A stretch of 64,000 bases of DNA from Symbiodinium natans (GCA_905221605.1 CAJNDS010000011.1:112001-176000), one strand, 5' to 3'; counted from the stretch's first letter, positions 44,602-56,352 are shown. The notes: a model not told the origin generated them from the sequence alone. Numbers and translations: made by a program.

Positions 44602-46080
44602 TCGAGGGTCGCAGAAGGGGCAGAGGCAGGTCACGAAACTGTCTTCTGTCGGTTCGTGCCTCACCTGGGGCTGTAAGCAGGTGTTGTCAAGCCACGTTCC
44701 AGCATCCACGTACAGAGTTCTTGATGGACAACGACGATGCTCTGACGTTGAGTTCTGCACATCTTGGCCCCCCAGGTGCTGATGCTTGCCAGGACGTGTT
44801 CGGCTACAAGCTCATAGCAGCCGTCGCAAGAAAGTCTTTTCACCTGGCATGCTGAGCAAATGTTGGAAGGCAGGCGCTTTCTTGCGGAGTGCTTGCGCTG
44901 AGACCGGAGTGAGGAGCGTGCGGCCGCCTGTTCTCGTCAGTCATCAGGGCCGCACGATGGCGGGCTCTTTCGTTGCTGCACTAACAATGCAGGTTCCTTC
45001 GTCCACAGATGACAGGGGCATACTTGGCTTTTCGCCGCAAGCCCTGGGGCTTCGTGTGGCTGACGTGGGGGTGCGTTGTCGCAGAAACTTGTATCTTTTC
45101 TGTGGCTCTGCGGCACTATGCAAGAGGGCGTGGCAGTTCAGCTTGATTCAACAGAGACAAGTACAAATGTTGGAAGACAGATGTTTGCACTGAGACTGGA
45201 GTGAGGAGCATGCGTCCGCCTGTTCTCGTCAGTCATCTGAGCCGCAAGATGGCGGGCTCTTTCGTTGCTGCGCCTACGGCGCAGATTCCTTCGTCCGCCG
45301 ATGATGCAGTGTGAATTTGTTGGTGCATCGAACAGGGGCACGCTTTGCTTTGCAATCCGCATGGTTGCTTGTGGATGCAGGCGCGACGCGTTGTCACACA
45401 AACTTGCATCTGAAGCACAACCTCGCGGCAACACGAACATTTGTTCAGACAACACGGTGCCATTCCTTTCTGTCAGCTTGCCTTCAAGCCAAAGTTGAAT
45501 GTTCTTCATCACGTCAACGAAGAGATCGACTGGGAAATTCAACTACCATTGTCGAGTTCATTCAAAGACATGCACACGCAGGGTTAAGATGCGCATTCAA
45601 GACTCAGCACCTGCGGCTGTGAGCAGCAGACCCTGGCAAGAAGAGAGTCGTTTCACCTGATATGCTGGGCACGTGTTGGAAGACGCACTGCTCGTGCAGT
45701 GTGCTTGCACTGACGCCTACGTGAGGGTGTGGCCGACGGGTCTCATCTTGTTTGTGCCTGTGATACACGTTCCTTCTTCTGCAGACGAAGCAGTGTGAAT
45801 GTGTTGGTTTCACGAGGCTGCACAGGCAAGTCCGTGTGTGCATCAGGGTCATGCGATGCTTTGAGCAGCAAGTATTGCGGCTTGAGGATGAAGCCTCGTG
45901 TTGAAGCACAAGCTTGCATCTTTTGTGCTCGGCGGCAACACACCAGAGGGCTCCAGTCACTGGAGTCATGCTCTGCGGTTTCTGTGCTTCGTGGAAGCTC
46001 CACGCTGACGTGGCTGACGGAGTCTATGTGTGCTTTCCTGTCGGACATTTCTTCTGTTCCTCAGATGTCTCGCTAGACGC

Positions 46081-49000
46081 GTTCTGACCAGATCAAAGAC
46101 ATGAGATCCGTTTAGCTCAGTTGCTTGCTCTCCGGCCGCCGCGCAGGGACTGCGAGCGCTCAGCACCTGCGGCAAACCGAGTCAAGAGTCTCCATCTTCG
46201 TTGCAGATAGAGCCTTATACTGTTGCTGTGCTATTGCTGTGCTCTTGATATAAGGAGCATTTCTGGGGTGGATTCGGCTGTCACAAAACATACATGTTGC
46301 AGAAACTCTTTAAGCTCAGAACCCGCTGGCTGAAGGACCTGATGGTCCTGAAATATCTCAGGTATGCGCGCCAGCTGGCATCGGGCCACGCTTGCGCCAC
46401 CTCCTCATCTGAAGGTTCCTTGCCAGGGCCATAGGCAGGATTGTAAGAAGGCCTGTAAGCTTGTAAGACAGTGCAGCTTAGGGTTTATATAAGTCTCTAC
46501 TTGTGCCACTGTAGCGTTGTGTTGGTAAGGGGTACTAGAGGGATGTGTTTCGCATGTCGCACTGCGATTCACTTGCTTCTTGGAGAGCCAGACTGGTACT
46601 TCTGAGCTCCCTTGCTGTACATCGACCACTCAGTCGGCCACTCAGTGCTACACACCAGGCAGCAAGACAGACGGGATGCATGCACAAAAAAGCCTTGGCT
46701 TAAGGCTTTGGCGGTGATTCCAGGAAAAGCACCCACAGGTTCAGCTCGTGGGGTTTGGAGCTTGGGGGAGGTGGCCATCTTGGAAAGTGCAAGGAATGGC
46801 AGTCGGCGCCTGCCATTTCAGGCCAGCATTGGTGTGCGACCCCACGCAGAGAGTAGAGACCTAGAGCGCTGTAAGATTTGCAAGAAAGGGCTCCGCAGGT
46901 GCATTCCTTAAGTTGCACACCCCGTTTCCCCATCAGATGTGAGTCCGAGGACCACTTACGGCTCGTTTGTGTAGGCATCGCAAGATCAGGATCACATAAA
47001 CTACCACTTCACATGAATCGCGGAAAAGCGAATCTGAGTTGGCATGCGGTCCTGGGCCGGAGAATCCTCACCAGGATCTGCCAGGCCTTAAGACAAAAGA
47101 TCCCTGCGGTCGAAAACCAGGCTATTAAGAAGGCTTTCACGAGGTGACCTCAAAGCATGCAGCACGTGTTTTGAGATTGCGCAGATCTACCCTAGCTGTG
47201 TCAACGCCTATCGTACTTTTTGACTCTCCGCGCTGATGCTGGCTCGGGGTAACTGATGCGACTTGGTGCCAAGTCAGAGTGCAGCTGCCAGTTCTTCGTT
47301 GGAAAGCAGCTGCGTCTGGTGACTTGCTGCAGTTCTTCGCGAAAGAGGAGGCCAGCGGGACCTCCATCAGCCAATCAGGCACAGCTGTCAGGTCTGCACA
47401 GGCTTGCCGCATTCTTCGGAGGATGAACTTGCAGAGGGCACGCTTGGACGAGCACATGGTCAGAAGTGCTTGAGCGGCCGTTACCATGTTTAGCAGCCAA
47501 ATTCTAGCGCGGGACTGCATGGCCGGCAATTAAAGGACCCTCGGATACTGGATTTGATGCCTGGCCAGCAATAGGCACCACGATTCCACTTTGAACCTGT
47601 TCACAAATTCTGTGCAGGCCTAGGGTTGACCAGCTTTAACCAAAGCCATGTCATCACAACTGGCTACAGAAAGAGAAGAAATCCCACAATGCCAAGTGCT
47701 TGAGTTGCACGGTCCACAGCGTGAAGAAACAGGCACCCAGCAGTTGCTTGTGGAGAGAAGTTGTTTCGATGACAGCGCTCGCTCGAAGAGGCAAATTACT
47801 TGAGACCATCTTCGATATCTTCCATGCATAAGGCATCCTTAGTGAAGCCCTCAATCCCATAAAGGGCTGTGCCCATGTATCAGTGCCATAGACCCATCCT
47901 CATGGAGGTCTGAAAAGGGGCTGGGAGAAAGCCCCTCGTCTTCCGTAACAGCTCAGCGTGCTTCGCTTTGGCGTCATTTTGATACCGTCCCTTGCATCTC
48001 CAAACGGCCCTAGCCAACGCTGGGACTGCGGGGCTCGTTCTGCCCTAATCTTGAAACCTCCAGGCCGGGCCCACACCCAACAAGTCCTCGTTCGCCTAAA
48101 GCCAAATAAGAGCGCAGGGCATACCTGAAGTTTCAAGTCCAACTTGCAGCAGGAGCCCTATCTCCTCCTGCGAGCTAGGGGAGCTGGAATGCCCCTTGCT
48201 GTCATAGGGTTTTAGGGATTCTTTGGGGCTTAGGCTACCTCAAGCCAACCATGCAGGCGCAGAGGGTGCGACATCACAAGACCTGGAAGTGAGAAATACT
48301 GGCCTGTCGTACATGTCGTGGTCACGCCGAGCCAATATCGGAGCAACGCTGTAATCACGAGGAGGTCCAGGTAATGCTGTGCCGTCGTCCTCGTGGCACA
48401 CCTTCTGCTGTTTATTGCAAACCCAAGAAGGTTGAGGGCGCAAGTGCATGATCAAGTACGCGGGGAAGCATGTTCGTCGTCTCGCACGTGTTCTGGCATC
48501 GAAAGTCACAGGGGGGGGGAGCGTGCAAGGAGGTCGCATCAATTCTTTTAAGTAAACCGGTGGCAATGAGTGTCGGAGTTAGCACGTTGCTACATCGCGT
48601 GACCCTGGGACGCTCAGTGCTCAGGACCGGAACCGCACCCTCAGCCCTCCCCTGATGTGACCCTGTACTCAGACACTGCGAAGTACAGGGCAACCGTGCT
48701 TCAGCCCCCGAAACTGACGCGACTAAAATGGCCCGCTGTCAGCACTGTCACTGCAAAAGCGACTGGCATCGTGAAAACTGCATGGCATTGCACGCCTACC
48801 ACAGGCCACGACAAGGCGACACCGTGAGGGCCTAGGCAGGCTAGATGCCACGTGCACTGGAATTTGCACGATTGTGGCGCAAGTTGCCCTTCAATCTTAA
48901 GTCCCAAGCGTTGCCAGGGTCTACCTGACGGAGGCTTCGTGGGTGCGACATGTTGCAAAAGGTCCGGCTTGTTTTCCAGTAGCAACGTATTGCACGCACA

Positions 49001-49866
49001 AACTCGGCTGGACGAGATCTCTTAAGAGCACAGGCTTTGCATGTATAATAGTATGTGTGGCGTGATGATGGGAGCATCTCGCCTCGGTAACGGTCCATGC
49101 AGCAGCATGGCGAAGGTGGCCATGGCCAAACACCCACTCTCGGTGTGGTTCTGGGTTGCTGGCCTTGGGCCTATCCCACCACAGAGCCTTGAAACCTTGA
49201 ACCTGAAACCCAGAACCATCAGCGGCAAGAAGCCAAGTGGGGCCCCTTTTGCAGGCCTTTACCCAAGCCCCGCAGTGTGCTTTTGAACGAGCTGAGATCT
49301 GGTCTCTGTGAAAGCCAATGACAAGCCATGGTAATTTCCTGGAAGTCAACCCTGCCTGCCAGCAGCTTTCAGAGTCTGGCTGGGGGTTAATCCTCGGGCT
49401 GGTTCTTGGGATGTGCAGGACTTCGTCATAGCTCATGTAGGCAAGTACGTCTGGGCAGACCCGATGTTGTCAAGAGCGGTTCATTCTTGAGCTGTGCGCA
49501 ATTGTCCTAACACACGCAGTTTCAGAGTCTTGGCAGTGTTGTTGGAGAAAGGTGCAAGAGATCGAGACAAAGACTGCCTCATGCCTCATGCAGTCAATGA
49601 GCAGCGCAGCGCACGATGTAGTTCCAGCTGGTTCTCCGAAACCTTCGTTCTGAGCTTTGCAACGCTGATCTTCTTCTGCCATGCCGCAGGCACTTAAAGT
49701 GTTGATTCCTGACCGTGGCCTGTGAGTTTCGGGTTCATCCAGACACGGACATTCTTCTAAGCACGAGCACCGCAGCAAGAGGGACTTGGTATGAAAAGCT
49801 GGGAGTTAGGTTATCGAGGGATCCAGGGATCCCTTGAAGGGTTGTCATGTAGCATATAGCTCCCCA
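46081..49866. other. Stretch with no firm gene
   Basis: Candidate frames are minus 47137-47529 (130 codons, LLNMVTAAQALLTMCSSKRA, plausible but unrecognised), plus 46612-46911 (with a CKICKKGLRRC cluster), minus 48240-48566 and minus 48921-49436 (171 codons). None shows a domain. A short repeat, TTGCTGTGCT(A/C)TTG, lies near 46221-46245. No link to the retroelement fragments on the right could be shown. Confidence 0.3.
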
Positions 49867-50130
49867 TTACGAAGCAGGGCGAAGTTCCTTCTTGCCTCGC
49901 TTCTGGAGACGTGACAAATCGGCTTGTGGCGGCTGATGGGGGCAGGTGGGCAAGCACAAGCCCTGTCTAGCGCCAAGAGTCGGCATGGTAAACAGAAGTG
50001 CCTTGAGATTAAAGAGTTCACTAGGTGGCAACAGTTGTAGTGACACCAAGGTCCCGTCTCCAATCACCAGACAAGTATACTCGGCCTTCCTGCCCTTGAT
50101 GAGCGGAATGTGGCGAAAAGCCTTGGCCGC
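49867..50130 (-). pseudogene. Frame downstream of the protease fragment, probably the same decayed element
   Basis: The minus strand is open for about 88 codons: AFRHIPLIKGRKAEYTCLVI, then GDGTLVSLQLLPPSELFNLK, then a Cys/Pro-rich tail ending at a TAA at about 49867. The first half is protein-like. It lies 25 bp downstream of the protease frame in a different register, so a frameshift would separate it from the protease. I do not recognise the domain, and it could equally be an unrelated exon. Confidence 0.35.
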
Positions 50131-50153
50131 GTGCTGCTATGTTTGAGAACCGA

Positions 50154-50390
50154 TCACCGGGGAACAACCAACGTCCCTCCATCCGTCTTAAACCAAGTTT
50201 GCTTGGAGTCACCTGCCAAGGTAACCGGAACTTCAGACAGCGATGTCTTCTCACTATGCTTGCTGAAAGGAATCACAGCGTGCGATGCCCCGCTATCCAA
50301 CAATGCCTGGCCCTCTTCCTCACAAGCACCTTCGCCTTGTGACCTTGCAGCCTCAACTCGCACTTCTTCTGTGCCTACTAACTGGGCACC
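50154..50390 (-). pseudogene. Ty1/copia-type aspartic protease fragment
   Basis: The minus frame contains ALLDSGASHAVIPF, the classic retropepsin active site (D-S/T-G-A/S) in the DSGA(S/T)H form typical of Ty1/copia protease. It is followed about 20 residues later by VPVTLAGD and then TDGGTLVVP, matching the usual beta-strand order of this family. The stretch before it is Glu/Gly-rich linker, as is normal between gag and protease. It ends at a TGA and the neighbouring pieces are in other frames, so the copy is decayed. In the intact element the protease would cut the gag-pol polyprotein during particle maturation. Confidence 0.65.
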
Positions 50391-51255
50391 TCAAGTCAAA
50401 TGGCGACCTGCTTAAGCGAATTTTTCTCGCCTTCGTCGAGTCTTGTCGGGGGTCAGGGTTCCTCAGCCCCTCTGGGCGGCGAGATGAGAGGTTGGAAGCG
50501 AAGAACATCAAGCTCCGCAAACGCCTTTCTGCGCAAAGCCTTCTCTTTCCTTCGTCGAAGTCCCCTTCGGTCGCCTGAGGGTATGCCTCGGGTTTCCCTT
50601 GTGTTGGGCCCTCGGCTGATCCTCCTACATCCAGGTCAGCATTGGAAGCCGCATTGATCCCTTTTGCACCTTTGCTTTGCCTGCCCCTGGCGAGCCTTTA
50701 AAGCAGCTGTGAGGTGGTGCTGCTCTTGGAAGGTGAGAACTGGAACTGACAGGCAGTAGCCTTCACAACGTCATGCTGAGGGTTGCATCTGCAGAACCCA
50801 CACTAAGCCTAGTCACTATGCAGCAGAGATACTACGCCTCAAGACAACGACTGATGCTTTTGATGCTTTGCTGTTTCTTGTGAATCTGGTGAGGCGCCTT
50901 GCCTCTTTCCCAAGTACGACCTGCAAGCAGCCAAATAGCGCTTGCGTGCTCTTGGAAGCCTGTCGTAGCTGGCCGTGCTGTGTGCTCGCAAGGTCTCCTT
51001 AAGTGCAGCGAAGCGCAGCGCAGTGGCTGAGTTGATGCGGAGAGGTGTCACCAGTGCAAGCTTCACTGTGTCAGAGCCCTCAAGTTGCAGAAGTTGCAGG
51101 GTCCTGGCTGTCTTAGGGGAGTCCCAGCACGAGGCAATCGAGGCAAGGCGCATGTCACACCCTCGCAGGATCCTTTGACTCATCATTTCTGAGATTTCTG
51201 AAGGGTTCTCTCGTGGATGCGGAGCTTTGGTTCGATCTTGACCGAGTGCTGTCAC
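50391..51255 (-). pseudogene. Probable gag-side remnant of the same retroelement
   Basis: Minus 50839-51255 is open for 138 codons with helical, Arg/Ala/Leu-rich sequence (GCDMRLASIASCWDSPK; AALKETLRAHSTASYDR). A second piece, about 50410-50650, reads as an acidic, Gly-rich linker (ADLDVGGSAEGPTQGKPEA, then TEGDFDEGKRR). Both lie upstream of the protease on the same strand, where gag and its linker belong. The pieces are in different frames, with stops between them. There is no visible CCHC zinc knuckle. Assignment rests on position and composition, not on a recognised motif. Confidence 0.4.
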
Positions 51256-52207
51256 AGGTCTGAATTCGTCAGAGGATACTGGGTGACAGAAGTTTTCTCG
51301 GTCATGCCACTACATGGGTGCATCAGTGCACAACTTGCGGTTCCTCGCGTCTGTCACCTGTACAAGGTTTCGCAAGATGCTTTACCCTAAGCTGAAAATT
51401 CTTAATCCCATCAGATTCCGCACAGCTGAAAAACAGGCATGTGATTTGAATCAACCCGCCCTCTTCAATCAGATACGTCTCTGGTGGGAGAGGGTCATTG
51501 TGCGTCCCTCCCATTTCTGGCTTGGCTCCGGACCTACTTGCGTTCTGTGATGTGCTGTGCGTTCCATTAGCTCACACTTGGAGGAGCCAACAATTGTAAA
51601 TCATTGGCGCGGTCAGCCGGGCTAGTCTGTTCCGCAGTGAATTGCCATGCTTACTTGAGAGAGCCGCCGCACAACATGTGAGCGGCGGCATGAACCCACG
51701 AGAAGAAGGTCAGTAAGGTGGTTTGGCTTTGAGGGTTGCGTGTCAGCTGGCGTTGAGGCACGCGTCGGGGCGTGTCACTGCTCGTCAAGGCTCGTTCTTG
51801 ACAATTAATGCGCACGCGTGCCAGGAACAACTTTGCGCGTAACCGAAATACATGGTCGCATCAGTCCCAAAAGAGGTTGCGCATCAGCCAGAAATATCAG
51901 ACCCAATTCTTCAAGGGGCCATGGCTAAGGTGAAACACCCTTGTTGTGGGCACTGCTTGCGGGCGTTCTTGGCTACAGCATGTCGCTGTGGCAGTTGCTG
52001 AGTGTAAGGTTCATGCCGTGGGGGAGGAGCTCAGGCACAACTCATATCCGTAAAACCCAGGTTCGGCTTTACAGACGAGCCAGCCGCTGGCCATTGCAAG
52101 TTAGGTGTCAGTGTGCCTGTCGACCTTGATGGCCCTGCGCTTGAAGTCAGGGCCAAAACCTACCCGTGCCAGCGCGACAACTCTGTTCGTAGGCTGGAAT
52201 GCTCGGC
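51256..52207. other. Stretch with no recognised feature
   Basis: Lies between the two retroelement fragments. The plus frame at 51314-51550 is open for 78 codons, but no retroelement motif, long terminal repeat or primer-binding site could be identified. Confidence 0.35.
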
Positions 52208-52958
52208 TTAATCATTCTTGGGCCATGTTGGCCCACTGTAAGGTGCGAGGGACATCATGCTAGCCGTTTGTTTACGCATACTTCGAGATCGACATGCACC
52301 CAACTTTGCTGACAAGAGGGCACCGTTTCTACTTCGGATTGGAGAGTCACCTTGTAAGCAGAGTCGCTTGATTTCGGGTGTTGTTTGAACAGAATCTACC
52401 CTCCCGTGTGCCGGCTGCCCTTGCAGGGATCGGGGCTGCCTGGCGTGGATCAGCTTGGCCCCCGCAGCCGAGGTTGTGGCGATTCCGGAGCAGGACCCCT
52501 TCTTTTCTTTCTTTCTCTTCTCCGCATGCCATGCTTGCAGAACATTGCGGTCTTCTTGTGCCTTGGGGTTTTTGTCGCATGCCCACAACACTGACACATC
52601 CTCCATCGTGACCATGAAAGACCTCGGCCTGGACTGTGTATTTGGAAACTCAACATACCAAGACAAAGGTCCTACCCTTAAACCATTCCTGGCTTTGTGC
52701 AGCTGAGCAAGCAGTGGTCGGCGATTATCATCACTCATTCCAGAAGGGAAACGAATCACTTCAATCCCCTGAACCGGCGCTTGCATAAAAGCTACAGACA
52801 CATCTGCAGACTGCAGACAGCAAAGTACCTCCCTTCACCGCGTGAACTGCCAACACACCTCTTAGCACTTCAAGCGATGTCGTAGGACTGTAGAGTCCAT
52901 CCGCCAGCGGACTAGATCCCACAGCATAGTTTCTAACAACATGTGTTGTGCCAGGCAC
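52208..52958 (-). pseudogene. Ty1/copia-type reverse transcriptase fragment, frameshifted
   Basis: Two minus frames carry consecutive parts of a copia RT. The first (52958 to about 52800) reads SSPLADGLYSPTTSLEVLRG, the segment preceding the catalytic domain. After a one-base register change, the second begins ADVSVAFMQAPV, where copia RTs have D-V-x-x-A-F with the first catalytic aspartate. It continues with LHKARNGLRVGPLSWY, the family's L-x-K-A-L-Y-G-L-R-x-x-P-x-x-W-Y motif (Tyr replaced by Asn). Past it the sequence becomes Lys/Glu/Arg-rich, and the Y-V-D-D catalytic box is not seen, nor is RNase H. The copy is clearly non-functional. Confidence 0.7.
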
Positions 52959-53290
52959 GGAGGCGAAAGGCAGAGAAGCACTCTTCCACCTTCACCTCAA
53001 GCTGCTGGCTCTCATCCTCTTCTTTGGGTGGCAAATCCATCGCCAGCTGCTTCTCCATAGTGAGGAGGCGATCTTGGTCTTCAGCTGGTGCTGGAGTTGG
53101 GCCACATCCTCGCTCAGCCAGAGAGATTGTTTTCGAGAAGCAGCTCCAGGCGCGGTCCTGGGAGAGCGTGGGAGGGCGATGAATGGAAGCAGCAGAGCCA
53201 ACTAGCGTCCAAGACGCTGCAGTGTGACAGCCGCCTCACCAAACGTGGTGATATCGGCGATCATGTATCGGTGCCTTGCATGGAAAGTTA
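52959..53290 (-). pseudogene. Possible upstream pol remnant of the RT fragment
   Basis: Minus-strand pieces such as SLWLSEDVAQLQHQLKTKIA and SSLWRSSWRWICHPKKR precede the RT in the right orientation, with stops between them. They resemble the hydrophilic linker between integrase and RT in length and character, but no integrase motif (HHCC or DDE) is visible. Confidence 0.25.
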
Positions 53291-55379
53291 GACGTATGCC
53301 CGCTCCTCGCAATTGGTTTTTGCACCATGATCTGAGCTCCCAACATCATGAAGCGAGAGAGGCTCTTGGCATCTCCTGGTTAGCAGCTCGACGATGATGA
53401 CCGAGGTGTAGTGGGCTTTGAACTCGTTTGCCCTATACGAGCTTTGCAACTTGGGACTTGCGCCACATGTTGTCACACGAGAGGTTGAGGCTGCTGCAGA
53501 CATTGTTTGTTCTGTCCTTCTTGATCAGGAGCTAGGTTCTTCATCCAATTTGCTTGATGAAACGCCCTGGCAAATCTGCAGCTGCAGGCGTCCCTCAGCA
53601 CCCACCCGTTCCCTTCCCCGCGATGTGCGGGGGGTGTTTGGGGTTTGTTGTTGCCATATCCCAGGATGCTGCTGGGCACCCACAACCACAGCGCGCACAT
53701 GGTTGTTCCCGAGAGCAGTCCTAGCCCGTTGCTAGTCGTGACCCCGCCGCTACCCCTCCTGGCTTTGCCCGCACTGGCCCACCGGGAGGCCGAATGCCTT
53801 GAAGTTCCTCCGAGTTCCTCCGGCCACTACCGGAAGATTTGCATTCTTCATTCTTCCCACAGCCTACCTCTAGGATGGCCAAAGTGCTTTGCTAGAGCAG
53901 TTCGGCCTGCCTGTGTTGTGAGGGCCAACTCAGGTGTATAGGCAAAGACCACCTGCTCATGCTTTATAGTGGCTTATACGGAGAGATACAAGAGGATGCA
54001 AGCTGTCAACCTGGTTCAAGTTGGCGTCTGCGTGGCTTCACGGGACGGAGGAGTCGAGGAGGTTCCTGTCAAAAGGGGGCATCACTGGGGGGGAAGCATC
54101 CAAGGAGGGTCGGATCAACTCTATCGACTCTATAGCTTTGCAAACCGATGAGTCCCAGTCACAAAAGCGCCGCAGAGCTTCGGGCTTCATGCAAAACCTG
54201 CTTGCGGATCTTTAAGTGCAAGGCAGTGTTTTGCAAGATGGCCTGTTTTTGCTGTGACCACGATGTTGATGTGACCCCATCACATCTACCAGCATGTCAA
54301 TGTCAGGCACACGTGCTTCAGCACGAGATTGATGCGACCAAAATGGCCCCCTGTGCAAGGCTTTGTCTGGCGTTTTTGCACAGGCGTGCGGCGTGAATGT
54401 ATGCTTCTAGCCTTGCCGTCTGCGGTCGCAAGATAGACGCACTCCAAAGGTCTGCTTGAATTCCTTGGAAGGCTCATGCAAGGCACATATTACATAAAGC
54501 ATGCTTCCCAAATGTTGCAGATATTATGCAGGTCCGCTTGAACTTAATTAAGGCGGAGCAAGGGAAGCGCCCACCGTGAGAAGCGACGAACACCACAAAA
54601 GACGAGAAGATTGAGCAACGACGACGACGAAGTGACAGATCAACTGCCTATATATGATGGTGTACGGCGACGCGCGTAGTGCGTGGTTCATGCATGAAAA
54701 CGCAGTCCCGCTGCCCTGGAGTGATCTCCACCAAGCCTCGCAAGCGCTTTGCTCAAGGCCTTTTCTTTAAATCTGGTGAGCATCGGAAGGCCTGGTAGTG
54801 CCTCGCCTGTCCGCGGCGTTGCCCTAGCCAGAGTCAAAGTGAAACTCGGCAGCCAACGCATCTCGATTTGGCGTGACCTGAGGCCTAACGTCCACCCCAA
54901 ATCACAGCACTCCAAAAACTCAAAGAACAAGGCTTTGGAGTGCCTCACGTAGAGCCATGATGGGCTTCTGCACTTCAAGAGGAAGGGCTCGCGCAATGGC
55001 ATAGTCCTTCCTGTCTTCAACGCCCTGAGTCTGCTGACGCGCGCGGCAGGTGCGTGACGCCCCCATATGCCCCCTGTTATTCACCAGACTGGGCGGGGAG
55101 AAGCCCAGATTTCTGCAATATGCATTAAGGGCATTAAGGGCCCATTTCCAGAATTTCCACTATCCACTTTTGTTTTCTTTTCGGGATCCATGGGATCCGC
55201 GGACTCCAGGGGGTCTTTGGGCTCATGGCCACGCAGAACATGGACATTTCCATTTTGGGTGCACAAAAGATGCTCACTAAGTCACTACGCAAGCAGCCTG
55301 GAGATGTGGAGCCACTCAGACGTACCCCTGCTCTACAGTGGAACTAAGCATCATTCTTGCTGGAGGTGGCTGCGTAGGA
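53291..55379. other. Stretch with no recognised gene
   Basis: Frames of 60-110 codons occur on both strands, none recognised. A GAC trinucleotide run (CGACGACGACGAAG) lies near 54619. The direct repeat GGGCATTAAGGGCA near 55128 is very short. Confidence 0.35.
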
Positions 55380-56352
55380 CTGATTGCTGGGCTTTTCCTT
55401 TGCCGTTGCAGTGCCACTCCAAGTGTATCTGCCCCCGTGCGCGTGAATGGGTCACAGCGTCTTTGGGCATCTTTTTCCGAACGCTCCCGATGCTGCCCAT
55501 GCAGATGCGCAGGCCCGCACACGCAGCACACGCTTGTTTCCCAAGCCAGGCTGCCCGTGCCTTAGTAGACGTCGCTGAAGACTCCGCCCTGTCCAAGCGC
55601 AAGCCCAAGACCTAAGTACGGTACAAGCCTTGCACGGCATTCCTCCCTCCACACTCCACACCATGTTGTCATTGAAGTGACTGCCGAGCACTTTGACTGC
55701 AGAGGCCACCGGCACGGCGGCACGGCCACAGGCCCATTGCCCCAGGCCGCTGATGCACGGCGGATCCGGATCCTGCGGCCCTGCGTTGCCCTGCGTTGCC
55801 CTACTGCCGAGCTATGCGAAGCCGCTCTAAAAGGAGATGGGGGAGCATGGCCGCGTGGTTCTACGGTAAGGCACGGTTCGTACTGCCAGTTGCAAAGCCC
55901 TCCAAGCATCGCTTCGAGGTCGCCACCCGAAGTCCTATAGGGCCCATTGCCAGCAGCTGCAACGACACCGCATTCTTCCAGGCCAAAGCACCGCGCCCCT
56001 TGCCACGCCACGAACCTCTCCGCTCTCCGTCCTGCCAACTTCGGTGCACCTTGAGCGCCTGTTTGAGAAGCTTTCCGAATTCCCTTCAGGTGTCGTAGGG
56101 AGATCGGAGCACCGGAGCACCTCGAGAGTTCAGGCTGGGTCCTGGCCAGCAGCGCTGCTGGCAAGCCGGCGAAACAACCCCGGCAAAAAATGAAAATAAA
56201 AGGTGCCCTCTGAACCCTTTGCACTCCTTGAACCTCTGTGCTGCACGTGTGCCGCACATGTGTAGCACGGAGCCCTCTCGCCTGAGGTCCCCCTGGCCTG
56301 AGGCCCCTCGCCAAAGGCTGCAGCTGCTCCTCGGACAGGCTTGCTGGGTCGG
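55380..56352. repeat. Dispersed repeat, copy 2 (partner at 24.4-25.5 kb)
   Basis: Same orientation and block order as copy 1, about 31 kb away. The minus strand is open for 250 codons at 55562-56314 and, in another register, for 85 codons at 55351-55608, which holds RICMGSIGSVRKKMPKDAV. The register change between these frames suggests a frameshift relative to copy 1, where GQGGIFSELY and the GSIGSIRKK block lie in one frame; here GQGGVFSDVY is in the first frame and GSIGSVRKK in the second. No known domain is recognised. Confidence 0.8.

Larger units (their letters stand above)
37640..46080. repeat. Large satellite array, higher-order unit about 1.57-1.64 kb
   Basis: The anchor TGTTGTCA(A/G)GCCACGTTCC occurs at 38295, 39886, 41466, 43110 and 44682, giving spacings of 1591, 1580, 1644 and 1572. 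Each unit itself contains several related submodules built on the order GATGCTG(C/A), TTGA(TGT)CTCCAC, TTGGGCC(G/C)CC, GCTGATGC, then (G/A)ATGTTGGAAG(G/A)CAGG. Units 1 and 2 are nearly identical, as are parts of units 4 and 5; unit 3 and both edges (37640-38214 and 45600-46080) are more diverged. Frames of up to 192 codons recur but are broken between units. Whether it is transcribed cannot be judged from sequence. Confidence 0.92.

Noticed and set aside
46107..46190. GTTTAGCTCAGTTGCTTG, similar to a tRNA D-arm
   Set aside because: No matching acceptor stem, no anticodon arm and no GGTTCRANNCC T-loop at the right distance.
54330..54352. CCAAAATGGCC, resembling the reverse complement of part of the dinoflagellate spliced leader
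   Set aside because: Only nine bases match. The CTTGAG part and the following donor are missing, and no better match was found in the window.
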